Positions 44,901 through 53,726 of a stretch of 64,000 bases of DNA are shown here, one piece after another (the first letter of the stretch is position 1; each line of letters begins with the position of its first letter). This DNA comes from Bacteroidota bacterium (GTDB lineage: Bacteria > Bacteroidota > Ignavibacteria > Ignavibacteriales > Ignavibacteriaceae): contig JAKAGV010000006.1 of assembly GCA_021815405.1 (NCBI GenBank), positions 186,001 to 250,000 on the forward strand. Reading direction: 5' to 3'. A program made the position numbers and the translations under genes. The notes below the pieces were generated by a model. The model was not told where the DNA came from and searched no databases. It worked only from the letters and a program-made list of their open reading frames with translations.

Positions 44901-46718
44901 ATGTCCATTAAAAAAGAATGCAAAACCATTCCCGAACTCTTTGTCTTTTTAACTGAAGAATACAGCAAAACAGCTAAAAACTTTCTTTTGATGAGAAAGA
45001 TTGAAGGCAAATACGAGGGAATCACCTATCAAGAGTTCAAAATTGAAACCACGAACCTTGCTTGCGGGCTTGCGTCAATTGGAGTTAAACGTGGCGATAA
45101 GATTGCAATTATAGCTGAGAACCGCCCGGAATGGGTTTATTCAGATATGGCAATACTTGGACTTGGTGCAATTGATGTCCCTCTTTATCCTTCTCTTACT
45201 GCCGAATCGATAGAATTTATTCTGAATAATTCGGAAGCGAAAGGGATTATTGTTTCCAACAAATTCCAGCTAAATAAAATCTTAAAAATAAAGGACAAGT
45301 GCAGGAACCTGAAGTTCATAATTGTTATGAACGAAAAAGATGCTGTGAATGATAATAAAACTATTTACACATTCACACAAATCCACGAACAAGGCGTAAT
45401 CTTTAATGCAAACAATCCTGATTATTTAACCAAAAGCATTCAGCAGATAAATGAAAATGACCTTTGCACAATAATTTATACTTCCGGTACAACAGGCGAG
45501 CCTAAGGGAGTAATGCTATCTCATAAAAATATTCTTTCAAATGTAAACGCCGCTCTAAGGCTTTTGCCGATTGATGAAAACGACATTTTCCTTTCTTTCC
45601 TTCCACTGTGCCACATCTTCGAGAGAATGGGCGGTTATTACACCGCATTTGCTACCGGTGGAATGATTTGCTATGCTGAAGGTATTGAATCTATTGCTCA
45701 AAACATGCTTGAAGTCCATCCCACAATTATAACAACGGTACCTCGACTGTTCGAAAGGATGTACTCGAAAATATTAAAGAATGTTGATTCACAGCCGGAA
45801 TCCAAACAAAAAATTTTTTACTGGGCAATAGAAACCGGTAAAGAATTTTCAAGATTAAAAAGAATGGGAAAAACATCCATTAGCTTAGCACTAAAGAATA
45901 AATTGGCTGACAGACTAGTATTTAAAAAACTGCGTGAAAGGACAGGCGGACATTTAAGATTCTTTGTTTCCGGCGGTGCCCCACTTGCACGAGACCTCGG
46001 TGAATTCTTCGAAGCTGTTGGTATTAATATTCTTGAAGGTTACGGATTGACAGAATCGTCTCCTGTTATTACAGCGAACAAACCGGACGATTATAAATTC
46101 GGTACCGTAGGCAAACCTCTTCCAAACGTGGAAGTAAAAATAGCTCCGGACGGAGAAATACTTGCAAGAGGTCCCAATATAATGCAAGGTTATTACAAGA
46201 ATAAAAAGGAAACTGAAGAAGTTTTGAAAGACGGTTGGCTCCATACAGGCGATATAGGCGTATTCGATGCTCAAGGATTCCTGATGATTACCGATAGGAA
46301 AAAACATCTCTTCAAGACTTCGACCGGCAAATATATTGCACCAACGCCGATTGAGAACTTATTCCTTACAAGCAAATATATTGATCAATTTGTACTAATT
46401 GGCGATAGACGAATGTTTTTAAGCGCGTTAATTGTACCTGATTTTGAAGCTATACAGGATTACGCCGACTCAAACAAAATTAAATACAATAAGCTTGAAG
46501 AGCTTGTAAGAGCACGGGAGATTTATGATCTGATTGAAAAGGATATGTCGGATCTACAAAAAAAGCTTGCAAACTATGAAAGGGTGCGTAAGTTTAAATT
46601 GCTTGACAAACCGTTTAGCCTCGAGAGCGGAGAAATAACTCCTAGCATGAAAGTCAGACGAAAATTTGTCGAAGAACGATACCAGCATTTGATTGAAGAG
46701 ATGTATGAAAATAAATAA
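44901..46718 (+). CDS. long-chain fatty acid-CoA ligase (AMP-binding)
   Basis: A 605-residue acyl-CoA synthetase of the FadD/FAA class that activates fatty acids to CoA thioesters through an acyl-AMP. The P-loop-like A3 motif is IIYTSGTTGEPKGVMLSHKN. Other motifs are FLPLCHIFERMGGYY, EGYGLTESSPVIT, the Asp motif DGWLHTGDIGVFD and the core DRKKHLFKTSTGKYIAPTPIE. The family pattern VDGR is replaced here by the type used in 600-residue eukaryote-like long-chain enzymes. The start is ATG 44901. It is monocistronic, with convergent genes downstream. Confidence 0.9.
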   Translation: MSIKKECKTIPELFVFLTEEYSKTAKNFLLMRKIEGKYEGITYQEFKIETTNLACGLASIGVKRGDKIAIIAENRPEWVYSDMAILGLGAIDVPLYPSLTAESIEFILNNSEAKGIIVSNKFQLNKILKIKDKCRNLKFIIVMNEKDAVNDNKTIYTFTQIHEQGVIFNANNPDYLTKSIQQINENDLCTIIYTSGTTGEPKGVMLSHKNILSNVNAALRLLPIDENDIFLSFLPLCHIFERMGGYYTAFATGGMICYAEGIESIAQNMLEVHPTIITTVPRLFERMYSKILKNVDSQPESKQKIFYWAIETGKEFSRLKRMGKTSISLALKNKLADRLVFKKLRERTGGHLRFFVSGGAPLARDLGEFFEAVGINILEGYGLTESSPVITANKPDDYKFGTVGKPLPNVEVKIAPDGEILARGPNIMQGYYKNKKETEEVLKDGWLHTGDIGVFDAQGFLMITDRKKHLFKTSTGKYIAPTPIENLFLTSKYIDQFVLIGDRRMFLSALIVPDFEAIQDYADSNKIKYNKLEELVRAREIYDLIEKDMSDLQKKLANYERVRKFKLLDKPFSLESGEITPSMKVRRKFVEERYQHLIEEMYENK

Positions 46719-46751
46719 TCTTTCTAATAAGAATATATCTTTACTGGAAAG

Positions 46752-47531
46752 CTAAAATGCAAACCTCAAACTAAGCCTTTTGCCTTCTGAGTGAAGCTGA
46801 AAACTAGAATCATGAGAAGAGTTTCTTGAGGAGAAAAACAATAGATCAATTTGACTATACAGCCAAACAGCCGCAAAAGATATAAGTGAAAAATTTCTCA
46901 ATTTGTAAGAAGTATTATATTTATTGTAGCTGTCCTGGATTGCATTAGGGTCAACCGCATTTAAATATTGCCTTTCTTTCTTGTTGCTATCGATTATAAA
47001 ATAAATTGACGAGCTCAATGTCAAAACGCTGAGAGAAGTCAAAATAGTTCCTTTAACGTTTTCATTCAAATACAAATGTCCTAAGCCGGGAATCAATACC
47101 GATCTTATCATTGCCTGTTTAAATATATTCATAGAGCTGTTGTCATTTACCGGCTTTGGCACGAACACCGTATCAACTTTTACATATTGTTTTTGACGGG
47201 GCAAGATTTGTTGATATTCATTCTTAACTTGATTATAAAATGTAATTATTTTCGGTGAAGTATCTGTTGAATCAAACTGATATGTACTGTCAATCTTCAA
47301 AATATTAATAAAAGAAATTTTAGCTCCTTCTTCATCCGAAAGAGAAAATTGAGCTACTCCCTTAAGTTTATAAATGATGATAAGCTCTTCCGGATTTATG
47401 TTCTGTTTTGAGTTTAAAATTGAATCAGCATCAGCAATAACTTTGTTATATTGAAAAGTTTCAAGTTCATTTTTTAAATTGGAAATAGCATTTCCTTTTT
47501 GCTGTGCAAATATTTGAATTGTAAACAGCAT
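46752..47531 (-). CDS. TPR-like and membrane (PGLGHLY) protein, about 259 residues
   Basis: The product has an exported-looking N-terminus (FTIQIFAQQKG), a helical TPR-like part, and then two or three membrane segments (SVLIPGLGHLYLNENVKGTI, LSVLTLSSSIYFII, FSLISFAAVWLYSQI). The start is unsure: ATG 47531 gives a short signal peptide, while the open frame extends back to 47562, where an ACG codon stands exactly where an ATG would give MVKFLTVFFIS as a better signal sequence. That point is just beyond the Kelch gene's stop (47566), so this is the next gene in the cluster. The role is unknown; the PGLGH-x-Y pattern recalls DUF5683. Confidence 0.68.
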   Translation of the reverse strand: MLFTIQIFAQQKGNAISNLKNELETFQYNKVIADADSILNSKQNINPEELIIIYKLKGVAQFSLSDEEGAKISFINILKIDSTYQFDSTDTSPKIITFYNQVKNEYQQILPRQKQYVKVDTVFVPKPVNDNSSMNIFKQAMIRSVLIPGLGHLYLNENVKGTILTSLSVLTLSSSIYFIIDSNKKERQYLNAVDPNAIQDSYNKYNTSYKLRNFSLISFAAVWLYSQIDLLFFSSRNSSHDSSFQLHSEGKRLSLRFAF

Positions 47532-47565
47532 ACTAATAAAAAATACAGTCAGAAACTTGACCGTC

Positions 47566-48828
47566 CTATTTAAGTAGCAGCATCTTTTTTGATTCAGTAA
47601 AATATCCCGATGTAAGTCTGTAAATATAAACTCCGCTCGACATAGTGCTTCCCGCATCGTTGGTACCATTCCAAATAAAAGAATATTCTCCAGGTGAAAA
47701 TACTTTATTTGTAAGAGTTTTGATGTGTTCACCGAGGATTGAGTAAATATCTAAAGAAACTCTTGCAGTTATCCCAACCTTAAACGCAATTTGTGTCGAC
47801 GGATTAAATGGATTTGGGTAGTTATTCTCAAGCTTAAATTGGTTAGGTACATTGGATTGAGATTTTGTTACACCAGTAATTGTATCGTATTTTTCAACTT
47901 GCGGAACAACCTGTCCATTTTGATCAGTTCCTCCAAAGACATAAATACTTCCATAGTAATTTACTGCCATTGGATTTCTTCTGGCATAATTAAGTGATTG
48001 AATTCCCTCCTGTTCAAATTCTCTTTTTCTAAGATTTATGGTAGAAACTGATCTGGTAGCCAGTGATGATTGGCTGTAACCGCCGATTAAATATATTACA
48101 CTATCACTTGCTACAGCAGCTCCGCCTGCTCTTGAATCATCAAGCTCTGCATGTAAATCAGTTAGTGTATTCGTCTTTGTATCAAAATCATAAATTGTTC
48201 TTTGTGGCGCAACACTGGTTCCACCGAAAATATAAATATCATTGCCTACTACGACGGACATTTGATCGAATGAGAAATGAGAAGTACTTATCGAATCATT
48301 TGTTTCAATTGATCTATCAGATTCAATATTATAACCAAAGAGGTAATTATTATTAATATTCGGCGGAGTATATCCGCCGAAAGCATAAAGATTTCCATTA
48401 ACAACCTGACCTGTTGAATATGACCTGGCAAACGCCGAATCTAATTTATAGATATAAGGAGAAGATTTGAAGTTCCAAACTTCAATAGAACCCGGAGTAT
48501 AAAAAATATCTGGAAATGGGAAAATGGTTGGAAGAGTTTTTAATCCGCCAAAGTAAACCACACTATCGGCAAACGTGCCTGCAACAAATTCACTGCGCGG
48601 GTATTGCATATGACCAACAATTGACCAACTATTATTTTGAGGATTGTAAGCCTGAATATAATCAACAACTTGATTATTATCGGTGAAGCCGCCAAGAATG
48701 TAAATCATATTTCCCTTAACAACAGCCTGACCGCCGGAAACAGGATAAGGCATATTCCCCACCTCTGTCCAACTCTGAGCAAAGAGAGCGGTTGTCAGTA
48801 ATAAATACCATAGTATAAACGATTTCAT
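47566..48828 (-). CDS. secreted Kelch-repeat beta-propeller protein with T9SS sorting domain
   Basis: A 420-residue exported protein: signal peptide (MKSFILWYLLLTTALFAQ), then six Kelch blades recognisable by GG motifs (IYILGGFTD, VVYFGGLK, LYAFGGYTP, IYIFGGTS, IYLIGGYSQ, IYVFGGTDQ). The C-terminal sorting domain begins FKLENNYPNPFNPSTQIAFK and ends KKMLLLK. A six-blade propeller can bind sugars, proteins or enzymes; no catalytic motif is seen. T9SS export would place it on the cell surface. It lies 54 bp downstream of the kinase gene. Confidence 0.9.
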   Translation of the reverse strand: MKSFILWYLLLTTALFAQSWTEVGNMPYPVSGGQAVVKGNMIYILGGFTDNNQVVDYIQAYNPQNNSWSIVGHMQYPRSEFVAGTFADSVVYFGGLKTLPTIFPFPDIFYTPGSIEVWNFKSSPYIYKLDSAFARSYSTGQVVNGNLYAFGGYTPPNINNNYLFGYNIESDRSIETNDSISTSHFSFDQMSVVVGNDIYIFGGTSVAPQRTIYDFDTKTNTLTDLHAELDDSRAGGAAVASDSVIYLIGGYSQSSLATRSVSTINLRKREFEQEGIQSLNYARRNPMAVNYYGSIYVFGGTDQNGQVVPQVEKYDTITGVTKSQSNVPNQFKLENNYPNPFNPSTQIAFKVGITARVSLDIYSILGEHIKTLTNKVFSPGEYSFIWNGTNDAGSTMSSGVYIYRLTSGYFTESKKMLLLK

Positions 48829-48882
48829 TCTTTTAACATTATATTTTACTATTTCATCAAAATCAATTATGGTGCCACCAAC

Positions 48883-50454
48883 CTATTTATTTAATTCTTC
48901 AAAATTTAGCTTGTAATCAATTGTATTTTTAGGAGAAATTGTCACTACTTTACTCACCGGCGAAAAATTTTCGTTCTCAACTGTTAAGTTATATTTTCCA
49001 GGCTTCAAAACTATTGAATTAACAAGAGGAGTTATGCCGATGTATTTTCCATCAATATATATTTTCCCCCATGGGTAAATACTACATTTCAAAAAGCCAA
49101 ACAAATTATTCATATTAACATAGATTGAATCTTTCTTACCGGATGTTACAAATATTTTTTGAGTGTATGCCGGGTAGTCCGGGTGAAGTAGTTCAAGATT
49201 ATGTTCTCCGGGGCTAAGTGTGAATTCATTTATTGGAGTATTATCAATTTTCTTGTTGTCAATATAAACTACAGACCAAGGATAACTGTCAATGAAAACT
49301 TTTCCAGGCAAATTTTCTGTTGTGCTTATTACTCTTTTAATAGAGGTTTTTTGAGCAGGCAGTGAAACTGAAGATTGTTTTTCCTTTGAAACTTCTGCTT
49401 CAGGTTTCTTTACAGAAATGCTGTTATTTTTTTGAATCGCAACATCATTTTTCACCGGAAGTTTGTCATTTAGAACCACAGTCTGCTCAGGCTTTTCTTT
49501 GTTTGCATAAGACCAAACATTTCTTATCATCAGCCCCAGTAGTCCGGCTATTATTACAATGAAAGACATAATTATAGCTTTTTTGTAATTATGCTTTTGC
49601 GGTGAAATATTAAAACTATTTGTTTGTGTTGTATTTCTATTTTCTTCAACACCAAGGATTTTCAAAATCTCATTTGCAGATTTTGCTCTCCGTCTAAGAT
49701 CATTTTGAAGCATGGATTTTATTGCCAGCTTTAAATCATCCGGTAAAAAGTTCAACGTTGAAGAACAATTTTCAAAATTAAAATTTAAAATATTATTTAT
49801 TGTCTCCCCCATTGCTGATCCAAGAACCGGATTTCTACCGGTAAACAATTCATAAGCGACCAATCCTGTTGAGAATAAATCCGTTTGCTGAGTTTTCTCC
49901 CCGCGGATTTGTTCCGGCGCCATGTAGCTTGGTGTTCCAACAATTGTTGAATTGTTTGTAAGATTGTTGTCGTTAATAATCAGAGCTAAACCAAAGTCGG
50001 CAATTTTTAATTCATTATTAGAATTAACCAAAATATTTTCCGGTTTAATATCTCTATGAATAATTTGGTTATAGTGTGCAGTATTCAAAGCTTGAAGAAG
50101 CTGAATTAAGAGAAATTTTTTCTCTTCCTGTGAAAGGTTGTTCGAAGAGATTATTTCTCTCAGGTTTTTACTTTCGAAATATTCGAACGAAATGTAAAAG
50201 AAATTGTTATGAGTGCCGAAATCAAGCACCTTGATTAAGTTTGGGTGTTCGAGCTGAGCAAGTATTTTTGCTTCTCTCTTGAACCTTTCAAGAATGGTCG
50301 AGTCTGATAATCCTTCGGTATTGAGAGTCTTGAGAAGTATTTTCTTACCAAGAAAAATATGGTTAGCTAAATATACTCCGGTCTGACTGTCTTTTTTAAG
50401 GCAGCTAAGAATTTCAAACTTATCAAAAAGTATTTCTGTAGTCTTTTTATCCAT
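48883..50454 (-). CDS. membrane Ser/Thr protein kinase with two PEGA domains
   Basis: A 523-residue eukaryote-like kinase. The kinase domain (about 10-270) has the ATP-binding Lys42 (ILLKTL), HRDIKPENILV (D135), DFG at 153-155 (IADFGLAL) and APE at 179-181. The Gly-rich loop is degenerate (LKKDSQTGVYLA). One membrane span (about 292-312) is followed by a variable linker and two PEGA domains (about 385-447 and 452-516; VFIDSYPWSVVYIDNKKI and KIYIDGKYIGITP). PEGA domains are surface-like beta modules, perhaps ligand or wall binding. It ends 8 bp after the sigma-54 activator stops, and the two probably act in one pathway. Confidence 0.92.
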   Translation of the reverse strand: MDKKTTEILFDKFEILSCLKKDSQTGVYLANHIFLGKKILLKTLNTEGLSDSTILERFKREAKILAQLEHPNLIKVLDFGTHNNFFYISFEYFESKNLREIISSNNLSQEEKKFLLIQLLQALNTAHYNQIIHRDIKPENILVNSNNELKIADFGLALIINDNNLTNNSTIVGTPSYMAPEQIRGEKTQQTDLFSTGLVAYELFTGRNPVLGSAMGETINNILNFNFENCSSTLNFLPDDLKLAIKSMLQNDLRRRAKSANEILKILGVEENRNTTQTNSFNISPQKHNYKKAIIMSFIVIIAGLLGLMIRNVWSYANKEKPEQTVVLNDKLPVKNDVAIQKNNSISVKKPEAEVSKEKQSSVSLPAQKTSIKRVISTTENLPGKVFIDSYPWSVVYIDNKKIDNTPINEFTLSPGEHNLELLHPDYPAYTQKIFVTSGKKDSIYVNMNNLFGFLKCSIYPWGKIYIDGKYIGITPLVNSIVLKPGKYNLTVENENFSPVSKVVTISPKNTIDYKLNFEELNK

Positions 50455-50462
50455 TATCCAAA

Positions 50463-51947
50463 CTAGATGTTCTCACCATATTCCTTTATCTTTAATTGAA
50501 CCCACCTGACAGAAACGCCCATTGATCTTGCTGCAAGTGTCCGATTGCCGTTATATTCTTCCAATCTTTTTTTCAAAAGAATTTTTTCAAACTCTTTGAG
50601 TGTGCCTTGAAATGCCGCTTCTTCTGATTCATCATCAATAACAATATGTTCCGGAAACAGCTTGCCGTCTTCGCAAAGTATAAGTGCCCGCTGAATAACA
50701 TTCTCAAGCTGCCTTACATTTCCAGGCCAGGAATAATCTTCCAGTATTTTCAGTGCTTTGGAATCAAGAAGAATTTCTTTATTCGAATATTTCTTAATAA
50801 AATGGTCAACTAGTAAGGCAATGTCACCACGTCTTTCTCTTAAAGGCGGAACTCTTATGGGGAAAACATTTAGACGGTAAAACAAATCAGCTCTGAATTT
50901 TCCCTCTTTAGAAAGCTGTTTAAGATCTTTGTTGGTTGCAGTAATAACTCGAACATTGACTTTAATTACTTGCGTATCGCCTAACCTGATAATTTCCTGA
51001 TTCTGAAGAACTCGAAGAAGTTTTGCTTGAAGCGCAACTGAAATATCGGCAATTTCATCAAGGAAAAAAGTACCGTCATGTGCAACCTCGAATAGACCTT
51101 TCTTATCGGCTACCGCACCGGTAAAAGCTCCTTTCTTGTATCCGAATAATTCGCTTTCCAGAAGAGTATCCGGAATGGAGCCGCAAAACTGCGCGAGGTA
51201 CGGCTTATCAGCCCGACTGCTTATATTATGAATTGCTTTGGCAATCAGTTCCTTTCCGGTTCCGCTTTCTCCAAAGAGAAGAACTGTTGCATCGGTTGCT
51301 GCTACTTTATGAATTAACGCAGCCATCTTCTGCATCGCAAGGCTCTTGCCAATTAAATCCGGTATAGATTTAACTGACTGCAGTTGGTTTTTTAAAATTA
51401 TATTTTCATTTTGAAGCTCCTGCATTTGTGTAATCTTATCAAGCGCAAGAGATACCATATTTGAAAAGAAATCCAGGAAAACAAGATTGCCCTCATTGAA
51501 CTCCTTACGGTTGTTCATGCTGTCTACAAGAATGACACCCCAAACTTTATCACCACGCTTAATCGGCACACCTAAAATTGATTTGATATTATGAAGCTGT
51601 ATACTTTTAAATTGGGAAACACTCGGATCGCTCTGTACATCATGATAAAGGCAAGGTTCTTTTTTATCAATAACTTTTTGTAGCACGCCTGAAGAAAAGA
51701 CCGATAAGTCGTTAATATTTTCCTTCTGAATATTTCTAGCCCCAATTATATCAAACCTGTTTTCATGTTCATCATATTTGACGAACAATCCTCGTTCGGC
51801 ATTTATTACTTTAATTACAAGATCAAGAGTTTCCTGGATAAGTGAATCCTCATAAATTACCGAGTTCAGAACTCTACTTATATGATAAAGAGTTTCAAAC
51901 TGTTCTTTAGTTAAATATTTTACAGATTCATTAATTTGATTTTCCAT
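50463..51947 (-). CDS. sigma-54-dependent transcription activator with N-terminal GAF domain
   Basis: A 494-residue NtrC/FhlA-type activator that hydrolyses ATP to open sigma-54 promoters. The GAF sensor domain (about 18-172) replaces a receiver, so the signal is a small ligand or interaction, not aspartyl phosphate. The AAA+ domain has Walker A GESGTGKE (226-233), the sigma-54 contact loop GAFTGA (273-278), Walker B GTFFLDEI and the sensor-2 region WPGNVRQLENV. A Fis-type helix-turn-helix is C-terminal (GNRTLAARSMGVSVRWVQLKI). It is paired with the PEGA kinase, 8 bp apart; phosphorylation of the activator by that kinase is possible but unproved. Confidence 0.93.
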   Translation of the reverse strand: MENQINESVKYLTKEQFETLYHISRVLNSVIYEDSLIQETLDLVIKVINAERGLFVKYDEHENRFDIIGARNIQKENINDLSVFSSGVLQKVIDKKEPCLYHDVQSDPSVSQFKSIQLHNIKSILGVPIKRGDKVWGVILVDSMNNRKEFNEGNLVFLDFFSNMVSLALDKITQMQELQNENIILKNQLQSVKSIPDLIGKSLAMQKMAALIHKVAATDATVLLFGESGTGKELIAKAIHNISSRADKPYLAQFCGSIPDTLLESELFGYKKGAFTGAVADKKGLFEVAHDGTFFLDEIADISVALQAKLLRVLQNQEIIRLGDTQVIKVNVRVITATNKDLKQLSKEGKFRADLFYRLNVFPIRVPPLRERRGDIALLVDHFIKKYSNKEILLDSKALKILEDYSWPGNVRQLENVIQRALILCEDGKLFPEHIVIDDESEEAAFQGTLKEFEKILLKKRLEEYNGNRTLAARSMGVSVRWVQLKIKEYGENI

Positions 51948-51964
51948 TGAAAACTTTTTTCCTT

Positions 51965-52990
51965 TTATTGTACTACAAATGTCGCCGGCAATGACCTGGA
52001 ACGGTTCTTAAATTGATCGATAATCCATATTACCCAATAATAATTACCGCTCTGTAAAGATGTTCCAAGATTGTATGACACAGAATCCGAAGATACTCCA
52101 TTAGCCGTATAAACAAGTTGAGGATTAGCAATATCATTTGTATAAATTTCAATTTTATAATTGAACGGATAGCCGGCTCTGTACCTCTGCCAGATAAAAG
52201 ATGGATTAGGACCTATTGTTGTATCGTTAGAGGGATATTGAATTAAGGCTGCAGATTTAATCACTCGCGTAACATTTGAGCTTCCGGTATTATATTCCCG
52301 GTTGAAAACATCCTTAACAATTATGTTAAAACTTAATCCGATCGTCTGATCTAAGTCGGTAATATTCAAATCTTGAGTTGTTAGTGTAGCCGTATAAGTT
52401 TTATTAACAACGTCGAAGTTTAATGGATAGCGCAAATTCAATTGAGCATTTTGAATGAACACTGAGTCAATGTCATTATCTCTATCACTTATTTTTGCAT
52501 TTACAACTAGTTGATATGTTTGTCCAGGCGGAGAAAACTGGTTTATTACAACGGTATAGATTTGAATACTATCGAGAGTCGGCATGCTGTTTAGATTTAT
52601 CTGGTAATTTAAAACTTTCGAGCTGCCCCAAACTACATTTAGAGTATCAGAAAGGTAACCATTCTTCTGAATAATAAGCTTACCATTAACAGGCTGAATA
52701 TTGCTGATAATGAAATTACCATTTTTATCAGTCGTAACAATCGCATTTGACGGATTCCAGAGAACTGAAACCCCGGCAATTCCAGTGTACGGTAGACTAT
52801 ATGTTAGCACTGAACCCTCCAATTCGACAAACGAATATCCAGGATTCATCGGATCGAATGGATTATTTCGCGGCGCATTGCAAGATTCAATTATTAACAT
52901 AGCGCAAAACATAATTGCTGCAATAATATTTTTCCAGTAGAATTTAATTCCCAAATTCTTCAAATATATAATGTGAATATTTGTGATCAA
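51965..52990 (-). CDS. lipoprotein with carboxypeptidase-regulatory-like beta domains
   Basis: A 341-residue envelope protein. A hydrophobic N-terminus ends IIESC, a lipobox. After the Cys comes APRNNPFDPMNP, a common lipoprotein tail. A carboxypeptidase-regulatory (transthyretin-like) module (about 55-135, GSVLTYSLPYTGIAGVSVLW...GNFIISNI) and further beta-sandwich modules follow, ending SGNYYWVIWIIDQFKNRSRSLPATFVVQ. The start is unsure: TTG 52990 is the first, and two TTG codons at 52963 and 52954 would still give a charged N-region. It is first in the cluster with the sigma-54 activator (17 bp downstream). Confidence 0.72.
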   Translation of the reverse strand: MITNIHIIYLKNLGIKFYWKNIIAAIMFCAMLIIESCNAPRNNPFDPMNPGYSFVELEGSVLTYSLPYTGIAGVSVLWNPSNAIVTTDKNGNFIISNIQPVNGKLIIQKNGYLSDTLNVVWGSSKVLNYQINLNSMPTLDSIQIYTVVINQFSPPGQTYQLVVNAKISDRDNDIDSVFIQNAQLNLRYPLNFDVVNKTYTATLTTQDLNITDLDQTIGLSFNIIVKDVFNREYNTGSSNVTRVIKSAALIQYPSNDTTIGPNPSFIWQRYRAGYPFNYKIEIYTNDIANPQLVYTANGVSSDSVSYNLGTSLQSGNYYWVIWIIDQFKNRSRSLPATFVVQ

Positions 52991-53213
52991 TTATAAAAAA
53001 TATGGTGTTCACTCAGTGTTGCAATCCGCACTTTTGAGTTTCTTTTAATATATAAAAAGTTTACAAACCGGAATCTCATATGTTAATTTAAAGAATTCTA
53101 ATCCTAATTCTGAATGAGGTTATTAAGAATTTAAAAATATTATTTGCTGGCATTTCATTTTTTTTAGATAAAAATTAGGTTAATTTTCAGACAGACAAAA
53201 TGGAGAACAGTTT

Positions 53214-53648
53214 ATGGACAAATTTCTAGATGAAGCTATCATCGAGGCAAAGAGAGGATTATTAGAAGGTGGTATACCAATCGGTTCCATATTGGTTAGG
53301 GATGAAATGATAATCGGGAGGGGACATAATAGACGAGTTCAACAAAACAATCCTATTATCCATGCAGAAATAGACTGTCTTATGAATGCCGGAAGAATCG
53401 GTAACTATAGAGACACTATACTTTACTCAACTCTAATGCCTTGCTATTTATGCGCAGGGGCAGTAGTCCAATTTGGAATAAAGAAAGTAGTTGTAGGCGA
53501 ATCAAGAACTTTTTCTGGCGCAGTTGAATTTATGAAAGAACATGGTGTGGAAGTCATAAATCTTGATGATAACGTATGTATAGGAATGATGAAGGACTTC
53601 ATTACTTCCAATCCGGTTCTATGGAATGAAGATATTGGAAAACTTTAA
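53214..53648 (+). CDS. cytosine/nucleoside deaminase, yeast Fcy1-like
   Basis: A 144-residue zinc deaminase of the CDA superfamily. Zinc ligands are H50 in HAE (50-52) and C77/C80 in PCYLC. It resembles yeast cytosine deaminase over its whole length: GGIPIGSILV, IGRGHNRRVQ, NPIIHAEID, LYSTLMPCYLCAGAV, IKKVVVGE and the C-terminal NEDIGKL, close to the WFEDIGE ending of the yeast enzyme. Conversion of cytosine to uracil is the likely reaction, but guanine or other base deamination is possible. The gene is monocistronic with an ATG start. Confidence 0.87.
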   Translation: MDKFLDEAIIEAKRGLLEGGIPIGSILVRDEMIIGRGHNRRVQQNNPIIHAEIDCLMNAGRIGNYRDTILYSTLMPCYLCAGAVVQFGIKKVVVGESRTFSGAVEFMKEHGVEVINLDDNVCIGMMKDFITSNPVLWNEDIGKL

Positions 53649-53726
53649 GAACATTTTATAAGAATCATTTCCGACAATTATTAAAAATATATATCTTTTA
53701 TAATTGATTATATCTGTCGCTTTAAT

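Noticed and set aside
52991-53213. A sigma-54 promoter upstream of the kinase/activator cluster
   Set aside because: I found no GG-N10-GC with the expected flanks in this gap on the minus strand.
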